The translations under genes and the position numbers were made by a program. The notes under the pieces are model-generated. The model made no database searches and had not been told where the DNA came from. It saw nothing but the letters and a program-made list of their open reading frames with translations. This document shows, in pieces, positions 34,680-43,912 of a stretch of 64,000 nt of DNA; within the stretch, counting starts at the first letter, position 1, and each line of letters starts with the position of its first letter. This DNA comes from SHZI01 sp964417725 (lineage in GTDB: Bacteria > Pseudomonadota > Gammaproteobacteria > Steroidobacterales > GCA-2729495), in assembly GCA_964417725.1 (NCBI GenBank), contig CAYQIV010000004.1:1-64000 (forward strand), in the 5' to 3' direction.

Positions 34680-35996
34680 ATGAAACCCGGCGAGTTCTCC
34701 CGTCGCCGCCGCCAGCTGATGCGCATGATGGGCCGCAGCAGCATTGCGATCCTGCCGGCGGCCCCGGTACGGGTGCGCAACAGGGACGTCGTCTATCCCT
34801 ATCGGCAGGACAGCGATTTCTACTATCTGACGGGCTTCGCCGAGCCCGATGCGGTTGCGGTGCTGATGCCGGGGCGGCCGGAGGGCGAATACCTTTTGTT
34901 CTGCAGGGACCGTGACGCCACACAGGAGACATGGCACGGTACCCGCAGCGGTCCCGGCGATGCAGTGGCCAGTCACGGTGCCGACCAGGCGTTTCCCATC
35001 GCGCAGCTCGACGACCTGCTGCCCCGACTGATCGGTGACCGCGACCGTGTTTACTACACGATGGGCGCCAACCCCGACTTCGACCATCAGCTCAGCGGCT
35101 GGGTATCGGCCATGCGTCTACAGGGCCGCGCCGGACTTCACACGCCCGACGAGTTCATTGCCCTCGATCACCTGCTGCATGACCTGCGCCTGTACAAGTC
35201 GCGAGACGAACTGGCGGCAATGCGGCGCTCGGCGCGCATCGCCGTACAGGCTCACCGGCGGGCGATGAGCCGCTGCCGCCCCGGACTCCACGAATACCAG
35301 ATCGAGGCGGAGTTCCTCCACGAGTTTCGCAGCCAGGGTGTCCGGCCCGCCTACCTGCCGATCGTCGGCTCGGGCCCCAACAGTTGCGTATTGCACTATC
35401 ACGCCAATGATCGCCAGATGCAGGACGGCGACCTGCTGCTGGTCGACGTCGGCTGCGAGTACGACTACTACGCCTCCGACGTGACGCGCACCTATCCGGT
35501 CAACGGGCGTTTCAGCCCCGAGCAGCGGGCCATCTATGACATCGTCCTCGAGGCCCACGCGGCGGCGCTGGCCTGTGTGGCGCCGGGGCGGTCGTGGAGC
35601 GAGCCGCACGATGCGGCGGTCAGGGCGGTGACACGGGGGCTGCGCAGGCTCGGGCTCCTCGAGGGTGCCTTGCCGGCCCTGCTGCGCGACGGGGCCTGCC
35701 AGCGGTTTTTCATGCACCGCACGGGGCACTGGCTGGGAATGGATGTCCATGATGTCGGCGATTACAAGATCGCCGACCAGTGGCGGGTGCTGGAGCCAGG
35801 CATGGTGCTGACGATCGAACCGGGGGTGTACATCCCGCCAGCGATGCGTGGTGTGGCCCCGCGCTGGGCTGGCATCGGCATCCGCATCGAAGACGATGTC
35901 CTGGTGACAAGGCACGGCCATGAGGTGTTGACCGCCGATCTGCCCCGTGACCCCGACACCATCGAGTCGCTGGTCGGCATGGCGGCGCTGCCATGA
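34680..35996 (+). CDS. pepP: Xaa-Pro aminopeptidase P
   Basis: Removes N-terminal residues preceding Pro. 438 aa with creatinase-like N-domain and pita-bread metal domain. Di-metal ligands are visible as Asp-Asp (VDVGCEYDYYASDVTRTY), His (HRTGHWLGMDVHD), Glu (LTIEPGVY) and Glu (IRIEDDVLVT). ATG 34680 sits after GGGG; GTG 34674 is possible. Overlaps ubiH by 4 bases. Confidence 0.94.
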   Translation: MKPGEFSRRRRQLMRMMGRSSIAILPAAPVRVRNRDVVYPYRQDSDFYYLTGFAEPDAVAVLMPGRPEGEYLLFCRDRDATQETWHGTRSGPGDAVASHGADQAFPIAQLDDLLPRLIGDRDRVYYTMGANPDFDHQLSGWVSAMRLQGRAGLHTPDEFIALDHLLHDLRLYKSRDELAAMRRSARIAVQAHRRAMSRCRPGLHEYQIEAEFLHEFRSQGVRPAYLPIVGSGPNSCVLHYHANDRQMQDGDLLLVDVGCEYDYYASDVTRTYPVNGRFSPEQRAIYDIVLEAHAAALACVAPGRSWSEPHDAAVRAVTRGLRRLGLLEGALPALLRDGACQRFFMHRTGHWLGMDVHDVGDYKIADQWRVLEPGMVLTIEPGVYIPPAMRGVAPRWAGIGIRIEDDVLVTRHGHEVLTADLPRDPDTIESLVGMAALP

Positions 35997-37243
35997 GTCG
36001 GTGCGATGACGTGCCGGACGAGTGCGACGTGCTCATCGCCGGTGGTGGCATGGTTGGTGCCAGCCTGGCTGTCGCCTTGTCGGCGCTGTCACTGCGTGTA
36101 CTGCTGGTGGAGGGCGTGCCCTTTGCGGCTCCCGGGCAACCGAGCTTCGATGCGCGCACCATCGCCCTTTCACGTGGCAGCGCGCGCATCCTCGATACCC
36201 TTGGTCTCTGGCAGGCGGTGGCGCCGGTCGCGGCTGCCATCCGCCGGATCCATGTCTCGCAGCGCGGCCGCTTCGGTTGCGCGCTGATCAGCGCGGCCGA
36301 GGCCGGCGTGCCGGCCCTGGGTCATGTCGTCGAGAATCGCGTGCTCGGCGAGGTGCTCTGGCAGCGGCTTCGTGCTGCAGGTCCTTCGCTGGCGGTGAAG
36401 GTGCCGGCCACGGTCGCGGGTGTCGAGGGGGCTACCGAAGGCTTCCATGTGCGGCTCGACACCGCCGAGGGTCCGGCAGCGCTGCATGCCCGACTGCTGG
36501 TGGTTGCCGATGGTTCGCGCTCCCGGCTGCGTGAGGCGCTCGGCATCGCGGCGCGTGTCCGTCCCTATGGCCAGACGGCGATCATCGGCAATGTCGCGGT
36601 CAGTGGCGGAGATGCGGACGACGTCGCCTATGAACGCTTCACGCCGGAAGGGCCGCTGGCGCTGCTGCCGGCTGGCCCTGGTCGTGTGGCCTTCGTGCTC
36701 ACGCGACCGACTCGCACTGCTCCTGCGGTGATGGCGCTGGATGACGAGGCCTTTATCGGCCTTCTGCAGCGTGAGGCGGGTTACCGGGCGGGTCGTTTCA
36801 CGCACCCCGGTCGCCGGGTCGCCTACCCGCTTGACCTCGTCCAGGCCGCGCGCATCACCGCCGGCGGCGCAGTGCTGGTCGGCAATGCGGCCCACGGGCT
36901 GCACCCCGTGGCCGCACAGGGCTACAACCTCGGCCTGCGCGACGTGGCAGCGCTTGCCGAACTGATTGCCGACGGCCTGTATCGGGGTGGTGCCAGGGTC
37001 GCCTGCGGACGGGAAATGCTGGCCGGCTATGCGCAGTGGCGCAGGCGTGACCAGCGCGCAGTGGTCACGTTCACCGATGGGTTGGTGCGCCTGTTCGACC
37101 TCCCGGGCGCGCCGGTTGCCCACCTGCGCGGTGTGGGCCTGCTGGCGTTCGGCATGTGGCCTGGTGCCCGGCGCTGGTTGGCGCGGGAGACCATGGGGCT
37201 TGGGGGTCGGCTGCCGCGCCTCGCACGTGGATTGCCGCTATGA
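35993..37243 (+). CDS. ubiH: 2-octaprenyl-6-methoxyphenol hydroxylase (UbiH-type flavoprotein)
   Basis: FAD-dependent O2-using hydroxylase of ubiquinone synthesis. 416 aa. FAD-binding GGGMVGASLAVAL, the DG motif VADGSRSRLREALG, and the UbiH/Coq6 signature GNAAHGLHPVAAQGYNLGLRDVAAL (Asn replaces the usual Asp of GDAAH). Assigned UbiH from its place right after pepP. Confidence 0.9.
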   Translation: MSRCDDVPDECDVLIAGGGMVGASLAVALSALSLRVLLVEGVPFAAPGQPSFDARTIALSRGSARILDTLGLWQAVAPVAAAIRRIHVSQRGRFGCALISAAEAGVPALGHVVENRVLGEVLWQRLRAAGPSLAVKVPATVAGVEGATEGFHVRLDTAEGPAALHARLLVVADGSRSRLREALGIAARVRPYGQTAIIGNVAVSGGDADDVAYERFTPEGPLALLPAGPGRVAFVLTRPTRTAPAVMALDDEAFIGLLQREAGYRAGRFTHPGRRVAYPLDLVQAARITAGGAVLVGNAAHGLHPVAAQGYNLGLRDVAALAELIADGLYRGGARVACGREMLAGYAQWRRRDQRAVVTFTDGLVRLFDLPGAPVAHLRGVGLLAFGMWPGARRWLARETMGLGGRLPRLARGLPL

Positions 37244-38484
37244 GGACGGGTGATTACGACGTACTGGTGCTCGGTGCCGGCCTGGCCGGGCTCACTTGCG
37301 CCACTCTGCTCGCTGCGCGCCCGGCGCTGCGCATTGGTGTCGTCGACCGTATCGCGCCACCGCCGTTCGATGGTGCCGCCGACATTGGCCTGCGCGTACT
37401 GGCCATCGCGCCAGGCCCCCGCGCCGTGCTTGAGGCGTGCGGCGCATGGCCGCTGCTGCCGGCGTCACGCCTCGCACCATACCGGGCCATGCATGTCTGG
37501 CAGGGGGCGGGCGGGGCGTATGGCCCGCGTTCGATCCATTTCGACGCCGCGGAGATGGGCCGTGCCGAACTCGGGCACATCGTCGAGCACGATGCATTGC
37601 GGGACGCGTTGACCCGACGCGCAGCCACCGCGCCGAACATCGAACTGGCGTATGGCTGCGAAGCACGGGCGCTGTCCCCGGGCCGGCAGCGCCTGTCGAT
37701 CCACTTCGAGGATGGTCGGGTGCTGGCGGCACGCCTGGTGGTCGGTGCCGACGGCGCGCAATCATGGCTGCGGCATGCGCTGCGTGTTCCCGTGAACGAG
37801 CACAGTTACCGACAGCGTGCACTGGTCACGCACGTGCGCAGCCGCGCATCCCACCGGGAAGTGGCCTGGCAGTGCTTTACGCCACAGGGCCCGCTGGCCC
37901 TGCTGCCGCTGGCCGACGGGCGGTATTCGGTCGTCTGGTCGACCGCCGATCGCGTCACGACGGAATTGATGGCGCTCGACGACGCAACGTTATCGGCGCA
38001 CCTGAGCGATGCCATGGCCCCGGTGCCCGGCCCGCTGGAGGTCGTGGCGCCGCGCGCCACCTTCCCGCTGGCGGCCCGCCATGCCCGTCGCTACACTGGC
38101 GCGCGTTTCGCGCTGATCGGTGATGCGGCGCATCAGGTGCATCCGCTGGCGGGGCAGGGTATCAACCTCGGCCTGCTGGATGCCGCCGTGCTGGCCGGCT
38201 CGGTGCTCGGGCATCTCGGCGCGGAAGGGGGAACGGACCCCGGCGACGTGCGTGCACTGCGGCGCTATGAGCGGGGCAGGAAGGGGGCCAACCAGAGGAC
38301 ACTGGCAGCCATGGACGCCCTGAATGCGTTGTTTGACCAGGCGCATCCGTGGCGGGCCGGTTTTGCCGGCAGCGGCATGGGGGTCGTCGACCGCTTGCCG
38401 GCGGTCAAGCGCATGCTGGCGGCGCAGGCCATGGGACTGGATGCCGTGGCGGGTGGCAGGCCGATCTTTCCTTCAATGACTTGA
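37240..38484 (+). CDS. ubiI: UbiI/VisC-type ubiquinone flavin hydroxylase
   Basis: Second FAD monooxygenase, 414 aa, overlapping ubiH by 4 bases. GAGLAGLTCATLLA, VGADGAQSWLRHAL and GDAAHQVHPLAGQGINLGLLDAAVL. By synteny it is UbiI (C5 hydroxylation); UbiF is less likely because Coq7 is encoded at 28.8-29.4 kb. The family signature does not distinguish UbiI, UbiF, UbiL and UbiM with certainty. Confidence 0.87.
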   Translation: MRTGDYDVLVLGAGLAGLTCATLLAARPALRIGVVDRIAPPPFDGAADIGLRVLAIAPGPRAVLEACGAWPLLPASRLAPYRAMHVWQGAGGAYGPRSIHFDAAEMGRAELGHIVEHDALRDALTRRAATAPNIELAYGCEARALSPGRQRLSIHFEDGRVLAARLVVGADGAQSWLRHALRVPVNEHSYRQRALVTHVRSRASHREVAWQCFTPQGPLALLPLADGRYSVVWSTADRVTTELMALDDATLSAHLSDAMAPVPGPLEVVAPRATFPLAARHARRYTGARFALIGDAAHQVHPLAGQGINLGLLDAAVLAGSVLGHLGAEGGTDPGDVRALRRYERGRKGANQRTLAAMDALNALFDQAHPWRAGFAGSGMGVVDRLPAVKRMLAAQAMGLDAVAGGRPIFPSMT

Positions 38485-38515
38485 TTGCCGGCGTGCCGGC
38501 TCCGAACAGGTGACC

Positions 38516-40039
38516 ATGCAGCGCTACAAGGTCTATATCCTCGCCGTCTTCCTCGTCATGGCCAGCGGTGCCGTGTTCCTCTACAAGTGGCGTGGCCTGG
38601 GGTATCCGCTGTTGCCGGACGGGGACATGCGTATCTGGACCGTCGAGGTGACGCTCGGCTTCGATGCCGGCGAGACGCCGGTGCCGGTCAAGGCCAGCCT
38701 GCATATCCCGGCGCTGACGCCGGGTTTCGCCATCCTCGATGAAAAGTTCATTTCGCGGGGGTTTGGTTTCACCACCCGCTATGTCGATGGCGGTCGCCAG
38801 GTGCAGTGGGCAGTTCGGCGTGCGCGCGGTCCGCAGACGCTCTATTACCGTGCCGTCGTCTACAAGGACCCGAGCCGCATCGAGGCGGATACCACGCCGC
38901 CATTCCCGCCCGTGCCGCAGCTCGGGGAACCGTACGACATGGCCCTCCAGGATCTGGTGGAGCAGGTTCGTCGTCAGTCGGCAGACCCGGTTTCGTTCAC
39001 CGCTGAATTGCTCAAGCGCCTCAATGCCCCCGGCCTCGACCAGAGCACGCTGTTGCTGCTGGGTGAGCGACCAAGTGCCACGCAGCGCGCACGAACTGCC
39101 ATCACCGCGCTGGCGCTGGCGCAGGTGCCTTCGCGCCTGTTGCACGGGGTCGTATTGGTCGAGCGTGAACGCCAGGCGCGCAGCGTGCCCTGGCTCGAAA
39201 TACATGATGGAGAACGCTGGCTGTCCTTCAATCCGTCGACCGGCGAGCAGGCATTACCGGACAACTTCCTCATCTGGTGGCGTGGCGAGGCACCGCTGTT
39301 CACGGTCGATGGTGGCAGCAATGCCGAAGTGCAGTTTTCCGTGCAGCGCGATGAGGTCGACCCGGTGCTGGTCGCTGAACGCCGGGCCGAGACATGGCAG
39401 TCCCGGGTCGCCGATTTCTCGCTTTTTTCCCTGCCGATCCAGACGCAGGCCGTTTACGGCGTGCTGCTGATGATTCCGATCGGTGCACTCGTGGTCGTCA
39501 TGCTCCGCAACCTCGTCGGGGTGGCGACTTTCGGCACCTTCATGCCCGTGCTGGTCGCGCTGGCCTTTCGCGAGACGCAGTTGCTGGCCGGTGTTGCCCT
39601 GTTTTCGCTGGTGGTGGTGCTCGGACTGCTGTTCCGGTTCTTCATGGAGAATCTGCGCCTGCTGCTCGTGCCGCGGCTGGCGGCGGTGCTGATCATCGTC
39701 GTCCTGCTGATGGCCTTCATCAGCGTCGTCGGTCATCAGCTCGAGATCGACATCGGCCTGTCCGTCGGCCTGTTCCCGATGGTCATCATGACGATGACCA
39801 TCGAGCGCATGTCGGTCGTCTGGGAGGAGCGCGGGCCGGGTGCGGCCATCCAGCAGGGCGTCGGCAGCCTGGTGGTCGCTGCGCTCTGTTACTGGATCAT
39901 GGAAATCGACGTTCTCAAGCACATGGTGTTCGTTTTTCCCGAGTTGCTGCTGTGTGTACTGGCGCTGGCCCTGCTGCTGGGCCGGTACAGCGGTTATCGG
40001 CTGCTAGAGCTCCTGCGCTTCCGCTCGCTGGCCGGCTGA
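38516..40039 (+). CDS. Inactive transglutaminase fused to seven transmembrane helices
   Basis: 507 aa. One N-terminal TM helix (VYILAVFLVMASGAVFLYKW), a periplasmic domain of about 250 aa resembling transglutaminase-like folds (ALALAQVPSRLLHGVVL, WLEIHDGERWLSFNP) and then seven hydrophobic helices from about residue 310 to the end. Such proteins are known to pair with an ATP-grasp peptide ligase and often a pepsin-like zinc protease; the overlap with the ligase gene (TGATG) fits. The transglutaminase Cys is not evident, consistent with an inactive domain. Physiological role unclear. Confidence 0.82.
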   Translation: MQRYKVYILAVFLVMASGAVFLYKWRGLGYPLLPDGDMRIWTVEVTLGFDAGETPVPVKASLHIPALTPGFAILDEKFISRGFGFTTRYVDGGRQVQWAVRRARGPQTLYYRAVVYKDPSRIEADTTPPFPPVPQLGEPYDMALQDLVEQVRRQSADPVSFTAELLKRLNAPGLDQSTLLLLGERPSATQRARTAITALALAQVPSRLLHGVVLVERERQARSVPWLEIHDGERWLSFNPSTGEQALPDNFLIWWRGEAPLFTVDGGSNAEVQFSVQRDEVDPVLVAERRAETWQSRVADFSLFSLPIQTQAVYGVLLMIPIGALVVVMLRNLVGVATFGTFMPVLVALAFRETQLLAGVALFSLVVVLGLLFRFFMENLRLLLVPRLAAVLIIVVLLMAFISVVGHQLEIDIGLSVGLFPMVIMTMTIERMSVVWEERGPGAAIQQGVGSLVVAALCYWIMEIDVLKHMVFVFPELLLCVLALALLLGRYSGYRLLELLRFRSLAG

Positions 40040-41007
40040 TGCTGTCGATCGCACGCAAGCTGTCCCGCAGCGGGGTCCTCGGGCTCAATGCCCGCAACTG
40101 CGACTACGTGCTGCGCCATAACCCGCGGCGCCTCTATCCGCTGGTCGACGACAAGTTGGCCACCAAGCGCCTGGCGACCCCGGCGGGCATCCCGGTGCCA
40201 GAGCTTTACGGGGTCATCGAGAGCTACCACGACATACGCCGCCTGCCGGTGATCGTCGAAGGTCATCGCGATTTCGTCATCAAGCCGGCCCACGGGTCGG
40301 GCGGCGATGGCATCCTTGTCGTGTCCAGCCGGACCCGCGACAGCAACGTCTATCGCATGGTCGATGGCACGCTGATGAACGGCGACGACATGGCCCATCA
40401 CCTGTCGAACGTCATCAGCGGCCAGTACAGCCTGGGCGGCCTGCGCGACGTGGCCCTGGTCGAGTACTGCGTCAAGTTCGACAGCACCTTCAGCGAACAC
40501 TCCTTCCGTGGCGTGCCCGACATCCGCATCATCGTCTTCAGAGGGTATCCGGTGATGGGCATGGTCAGGTTGCCGACCCGCAGTTCGCATGGCAAGGCCA
40601 ACCTGCACCAGGGTGCCGTCGGCGCCGGGCTCGACATGGACACCGGGCGTACCACCTGGGGCGTCAGCGGCAACCGTAACGTCAGCGAACATCCCGACAC
40701 GGGTGCCGCGATCGCCGGCCTGCAGATCCCTGGCTGGCCGGATCTGCTGACCCTGGCGGCCCGCTGTCACGAGCTGACGGGGCTCGGGTATATCGGCGTC
40801 GACATCGTCCTCGACCGTGACCGGGGGCCACTGCTGCTTGAGCTGAATGCGCGGCCCGGCCTCAACATCCAGATCGCCAACCGCTGCGGTCTGCGGTCGC
40901 GTCTCGAGGCTGTCGAGAGCCAGGCTGCGGGGCAGCCCGTCGCGGCACGCGTGGCATTCGCCCGTCGTCACTTCTCCAGCCCGTTGCCCGAGGTTTTGCC
41001 TCCATGA
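40039..41007 (+). CDS. RimK-related ATP-grasp alpha-L-glutamate ligase-like protein
   Basis: 322-aa ATP-grasp enzyme. ATP-binding lysine strand DFVIKPAHGSGGDGILVV, and metal/phosphate motifs IGVDIVLDRDRGPLLLELNARPGLNIQIAN at the C-terminus. The family (alpha-L-glutamate ligase-related) is expected to form peptide-like amide bonds in small molecules or proteins. Its only operon partner here is the 7TM protein upstream; the stop overlaps gcvT, so it may share that transcript. Confidence 0.85.
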   Translation: MLSIARKLSRSGVLGLNARNCDYVLRHNPRRLYPLVDDKLATKRLATPAGIPVPELYGVIESYHDIRRLPVIVEGHRDFVIKPAHGSGGDGILVVSSRTRDSNVYRMVDGTLMNGDDMAHHLSNVISGQYSLGGLRDVALVEYCVKFDSTFSEHSFRGVPDIRIIVFRGYPVMGMVRLPTRSSHGKANLHQGAVGAGLDMDTGRTTWGVSGNRNVSEHPDTGAAIAGLQIPGWPDLLTLAARCHELTGLGYIGVDIVLDRDRGPLLLELNARPGLNIQIANRCGLRSRLEAVESQAAGQPVAARVAFARRHFSSPLPEVLPP

Positions 41008-42110
41008 GCCAGACACCTGCCGGTTTGCGCACGCCGCTCTACGACCTGCATGTCGAGGCGGGTGCACGCATGGTGCCGTTTGCGGGTTGGGAGATGCCGT
41101 TGCATTACGGCTCGGCCCTTGGCGAACACCACGCCGTGCGTCGAGCGTGGGGAATTTTCGATGTTTCGCACATGACGGTCATCGATGTCGTCGGTCCCGG
41201 TGCCACGGCATTTCTCGGCCGGCTGCTGGCCAATGACATCAACAAGCTTGGGGAGTCTGGCAGGGGGCTCTACAGCTGCATGCTCGATATGCAGGGTGGG
41301 GTGATCGACGACCTGATCGCCTACCGCACTGCGGATCAGGGTTATCGCCTGGTCGTCAATGCCGCGACCCGTGACAAGGACCTGGCATGGGTTTCCGCCA
41401 TGGCGGGGGATGACGATGTGACGGTTGCGCCGCTGGCCGGTGCCGCCATGATCGCCATCCAGGGGCCGGAGGCCCTGATGCGGGCGGCGACGTACCTGCC
41501 GGATGACGTCGGTGGCAAGGCGCTGGCACTGGCGCCATTCAGCTGCGTCGCCGCCAACCAGGTGTTTGTCGCCCGGACAGGCTACACCGGCGAGGACGGC
41601 TGGGAGGTGATCCTCCCGGCGCATGCCGGCCGGGCGCTGTGGCAGGGGCTTTCCGCAGCCGGTGCGGCACGGTGCGGTCTGGCCGCACGGGACACGCTGC
41701 GCCTTGAGGCAGCCCTCAACCTGTACGGCCAGGACATGGATGCCGACACCTCGCCGCTGGTCGCGGGCCTCGGCTGGACGGTGGCTTTTGACCCGCCAAC
41801 GCGCGCCTTCATCGGCCGCGAGGCGCTCGAAGCACAGCGTGCTGCCGGCGTGCCCTGGCAATTCGTCGGCCTCCTGCTCGAAGAGCGCGGTATCATGCGC
41901 CACGGTCAGGCGGTCAGGACCGACGCCGGAGACGGCGTCATCACCAGTGGAGGCTATTCGCCGACGATGGACCGCTCCATCGCGCTGGCCCGTGTTCCCG
42001 TGGCCGCCGGGGACGCGTGTGAGGTGGCGATCCGCAACGACTGGCGTCGCGCGCGGATCGTGCGGCCGCCATTCGTGCGGCATGGCCGCGTTCTTGTGGA
42101 TCTGGGCTGA
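41004..42110 (+). CDS. gcvT: Aminomethyltransferase, glycine cleavage T-protein
   Basis: Transfers the methylene group from aminomethyl-lipoyl GcvH to THF. 368 aa. RTPLYDLHVEAGARMVPFAGWEMPLHYG, FDVSHMTVIDV, RTGYTGEDGWEV and LAARDTLRLEAALNLYGQDMD are family signatures. Starts the gcvT-gcvH-gcvPA-gcvPB cluster. Confidence 0.96.
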   Translation: MSQTPAGLRTPLYDLHVEAGARMVPFAGWEMPLHYGSALGEHHAVRRAWGIFDVSHMTVIDVVGPGATAFLGRLLANDINKLGESGRGLYSCMLDMQGGVIDDLIAYRTADQGYRLVVNAATRDKDLAWVSAMAGDDDVTVAPLAGAAMIAIQGPEALMRAATYLPDDVGGKALALAPFSCVAANQVFVARTGYTGEDGWEVILPAHAGRALWQGLSAAGAARCGLAARDTLRLEAALNLYGQDMDADTSPLVAGLGWTVAFDPPTRAFIGREALEAQRAAGVPWQFVGLLLEERGIMRHGQAVRTDAGDGVITSGGYSPTMDRSIALARVPVAAGDACEVAIRNDWRRARIVRPPFVRHGRVLVDLG

Positions 42111-42139
42111 CGGCACCGAGCCGTCGAGGAAGCAGTGAG

Positions 42140-42529
42140 ATGACTGACGTGCCGGAGGGGCTGGCGTATACGCAGGACCATGAATGGGTCCGGCTCGGAG
42201 ACGACGGCGAGGTGGTGATCGGCATCACCGACCATGCCCAGCAGCAACTCGGTGAATTGGTCTACATCGAGTTGCCGGAAGTCGGCAGGATGCTTGCGGC
42301 CGGCGATGCCATGGCCGTGGTCGAGTCGACCAAGGCTGCGTCCGACGTCTATGCGCCGGTGGCCGGAGAGGTCGTCGCCATCAACGGCCGGTTGAATGAT
42401 GAGCCCGGGTTGGCCAATGCCGCGCCGTATGCCGAGGGCTGGCTGGCACGTCTGCGCCCGACAGGCCGGCTTGAGGGCCTGCTCGATGCGCAAGCCTATG
42501 CGGCGCTGCTGGCCGGGTCCGCCGACTGA
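42140..42529 (+). CDS. gcvH: Glycine cleavage H-protein
   Basis: Lipoyl carrier of the glycine cleavage complex. 129 aa. Lipoylated Lys65 in VESTKAASDVYAP, same position as in E. coli. DHEWVRLGDDGEVVIGITDHAQQQLGELVYIELPEVG is typical. Confidence 0.96.
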   Translation: MTDVPEGLAYTQDHEWVRLGDDGEVVIGITDHAQQQLGELVYIELPEVGRMLAAGDAMAVVESTKAASDVYAPVAGEVVAINGRLNDEPGLANAAPYAEGWLARLRPTGRLEGLLDAQAYAALLAGSAD

Positions 42530-42541
42530 TCCGACTGCTGC

Positions 42542-43912
42542 ATGCCCTTCATTCCGCACACCCAGGCCGATATCGACGCCATGCTTGCGGCGATCGGTGT
42601 CGACGACATCGAGGCACTCTACGACGAGATTCCGCCGGGCCTGCGCATGGGCGTTCTGGAAGGCGTGCCCGGCAGCCTCAACGAGGCCGCCGTGACGCGC
42701 CTGATGCACGAGCGTGCGGCGCAGAACGTCCCGGCGCTGTGCTTCCTCGGTGCCGGAGCCTACGAACACCACATCCCCGCCGCAGTGTGGGAGATCGCCA
42801 CGCGCGGTGAATTCTACAGCGCTTATACCCCCTACCAGGCCGAGGCCAGCCAGGGCACGTTGCAGCTCATCTACGAATACCAGTCGATGATGGCGGCGCT
42901 GACCGCACTCGATGTCTCGAACGCCTCCCTGTACGACGGGGCGACCGCCTTCGCCGAAGCCTGTCTGATGGCGGTTCGCGCCAACCGCCGCACCACCTCG
43001 CGCCGGATTCTCGTGCCGCGCTACCTCAATCCGGCGTGGCGCCGCGTGGCCCGGTCGCTGCTCGACGGGCAGGGCATCGAACTCGTCGAAATGCCTGCCC
43101 TCGACGGCTGTACCGACGTGCAGCGGCTGGACGAGGTTTGCGAGGGGGAGTTCGTCGCCACCTGCATCGCCCAACCCAATTTCCTCGGCGTGCTGGAACC
43201 GGTCGATGCGCTGACCGACTGGGCCCACGCCCGCGGCCAATCGGTGATCGCGGCATGCAACCCGACCGCGCTCGCGCTGCTCAAGCCACCCGGGATGTGG
43301 GGTGTGGCGGGCGCGGACATCGCCTGCGGCGAGGGCCAGCCGCTCGGCATACCGTTGGCATCCGGTGGGCCGTATTTCGGCTTTCTGGTCTGCCGGCAGG
43401 CAATGATGCGCCAGATGCCCGGACGGATTGTCGGCGGCACGGTCGATGCGGCCGGGCGGCGTGGCTACACCCTCACGCTGCAGGCCCGTGAACAGCACAT
43501 CCGGCGCAGCAAGGCGACCTCGAACATCTGCACCAACCAGGGGCTGATGGTCACTGCGGCGACGATCTACATGGCGCTGCTGGGCGGGGAGGGCCTGCGT
43601 CGCGTGGCCGCAGCTTGCCATGACAACACCCGTGCGCTGGTTGCGGCGCTGACGCGCTGTGCCGGGGTTGCGGCCCCGTATCCGGTGTTCTTCCATGAGG
43701 CCGTGCTGCGGTTTGATCGCCCGGTCAAACCGGTGCTGGCGGTGCTGGCAGCGCAGGGCATCCTCGGTGGTTACGACCTGACGGTGGATTTCCCCGAACT
43801 GGGGCATGCGTTGCTTGTCTGTGCCACGGAATTGCGCACGGCGGCGGACATCGCCCGGTATGCGGGTGTACTCGAAGCCGCGCAAGCCGATGGGGTGTGT
43901 CAGCATGCCTGA
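42542..43912 (+). CDS. gcvPA: Glycine dehydrogenase (decarboxylating) subunit 1
   Basis: Alpha subunit of the two-gene P-protein. 456 aa. PHTQADIDAMLAAIGVDDIEALYDEIP, FLGAGAYEHHIPAAVWEIATRGEFYSAYTPYQAEASQGTLQ and KATSNICTNQGLM are conserved. No PLP lysine, as expected for this subunit. Overlaps gcvPB by 8 bases. Confidence 0.95.
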   Translation: MPFIPHTQADIDAMLAAIGVDDIEALYDEIPPGLRMGVLEGVPGSLNEAAVTRLMHERAAQNVPALCFLGAGAYEHHIPAAVWEIATRGEFYSAYTPYQAEASQGTLQLIYEYQSMMAALTALDVSNASLYDGATAFAEACLMAVRANRRTTSRRILVPRYLNPAWRRVARSLLDGQGIELVEMPALDGCTDVQRLDEVCEGEFVATCIAQPNFLGVLEPVDALTDWAHARGQSVIAACNPTALALLKPPGMWGVAGADIACGEGQPLGIPLASGGPYFGFLVCRQAMMRQMPGRIVGGTVDAAGRRGYTLTLQAREQHIRRSKATSNICTNQGLMVTAATIYMALLGGEGLRRVAAACHDNTRALVAALTRCAGVAAPYPVFFHEAVLRFDRPVKPVLAVLAAQGILGGYDLTVDFPELGHALLVCATELRTAADIARYAGVLEAAQADGVCQHA

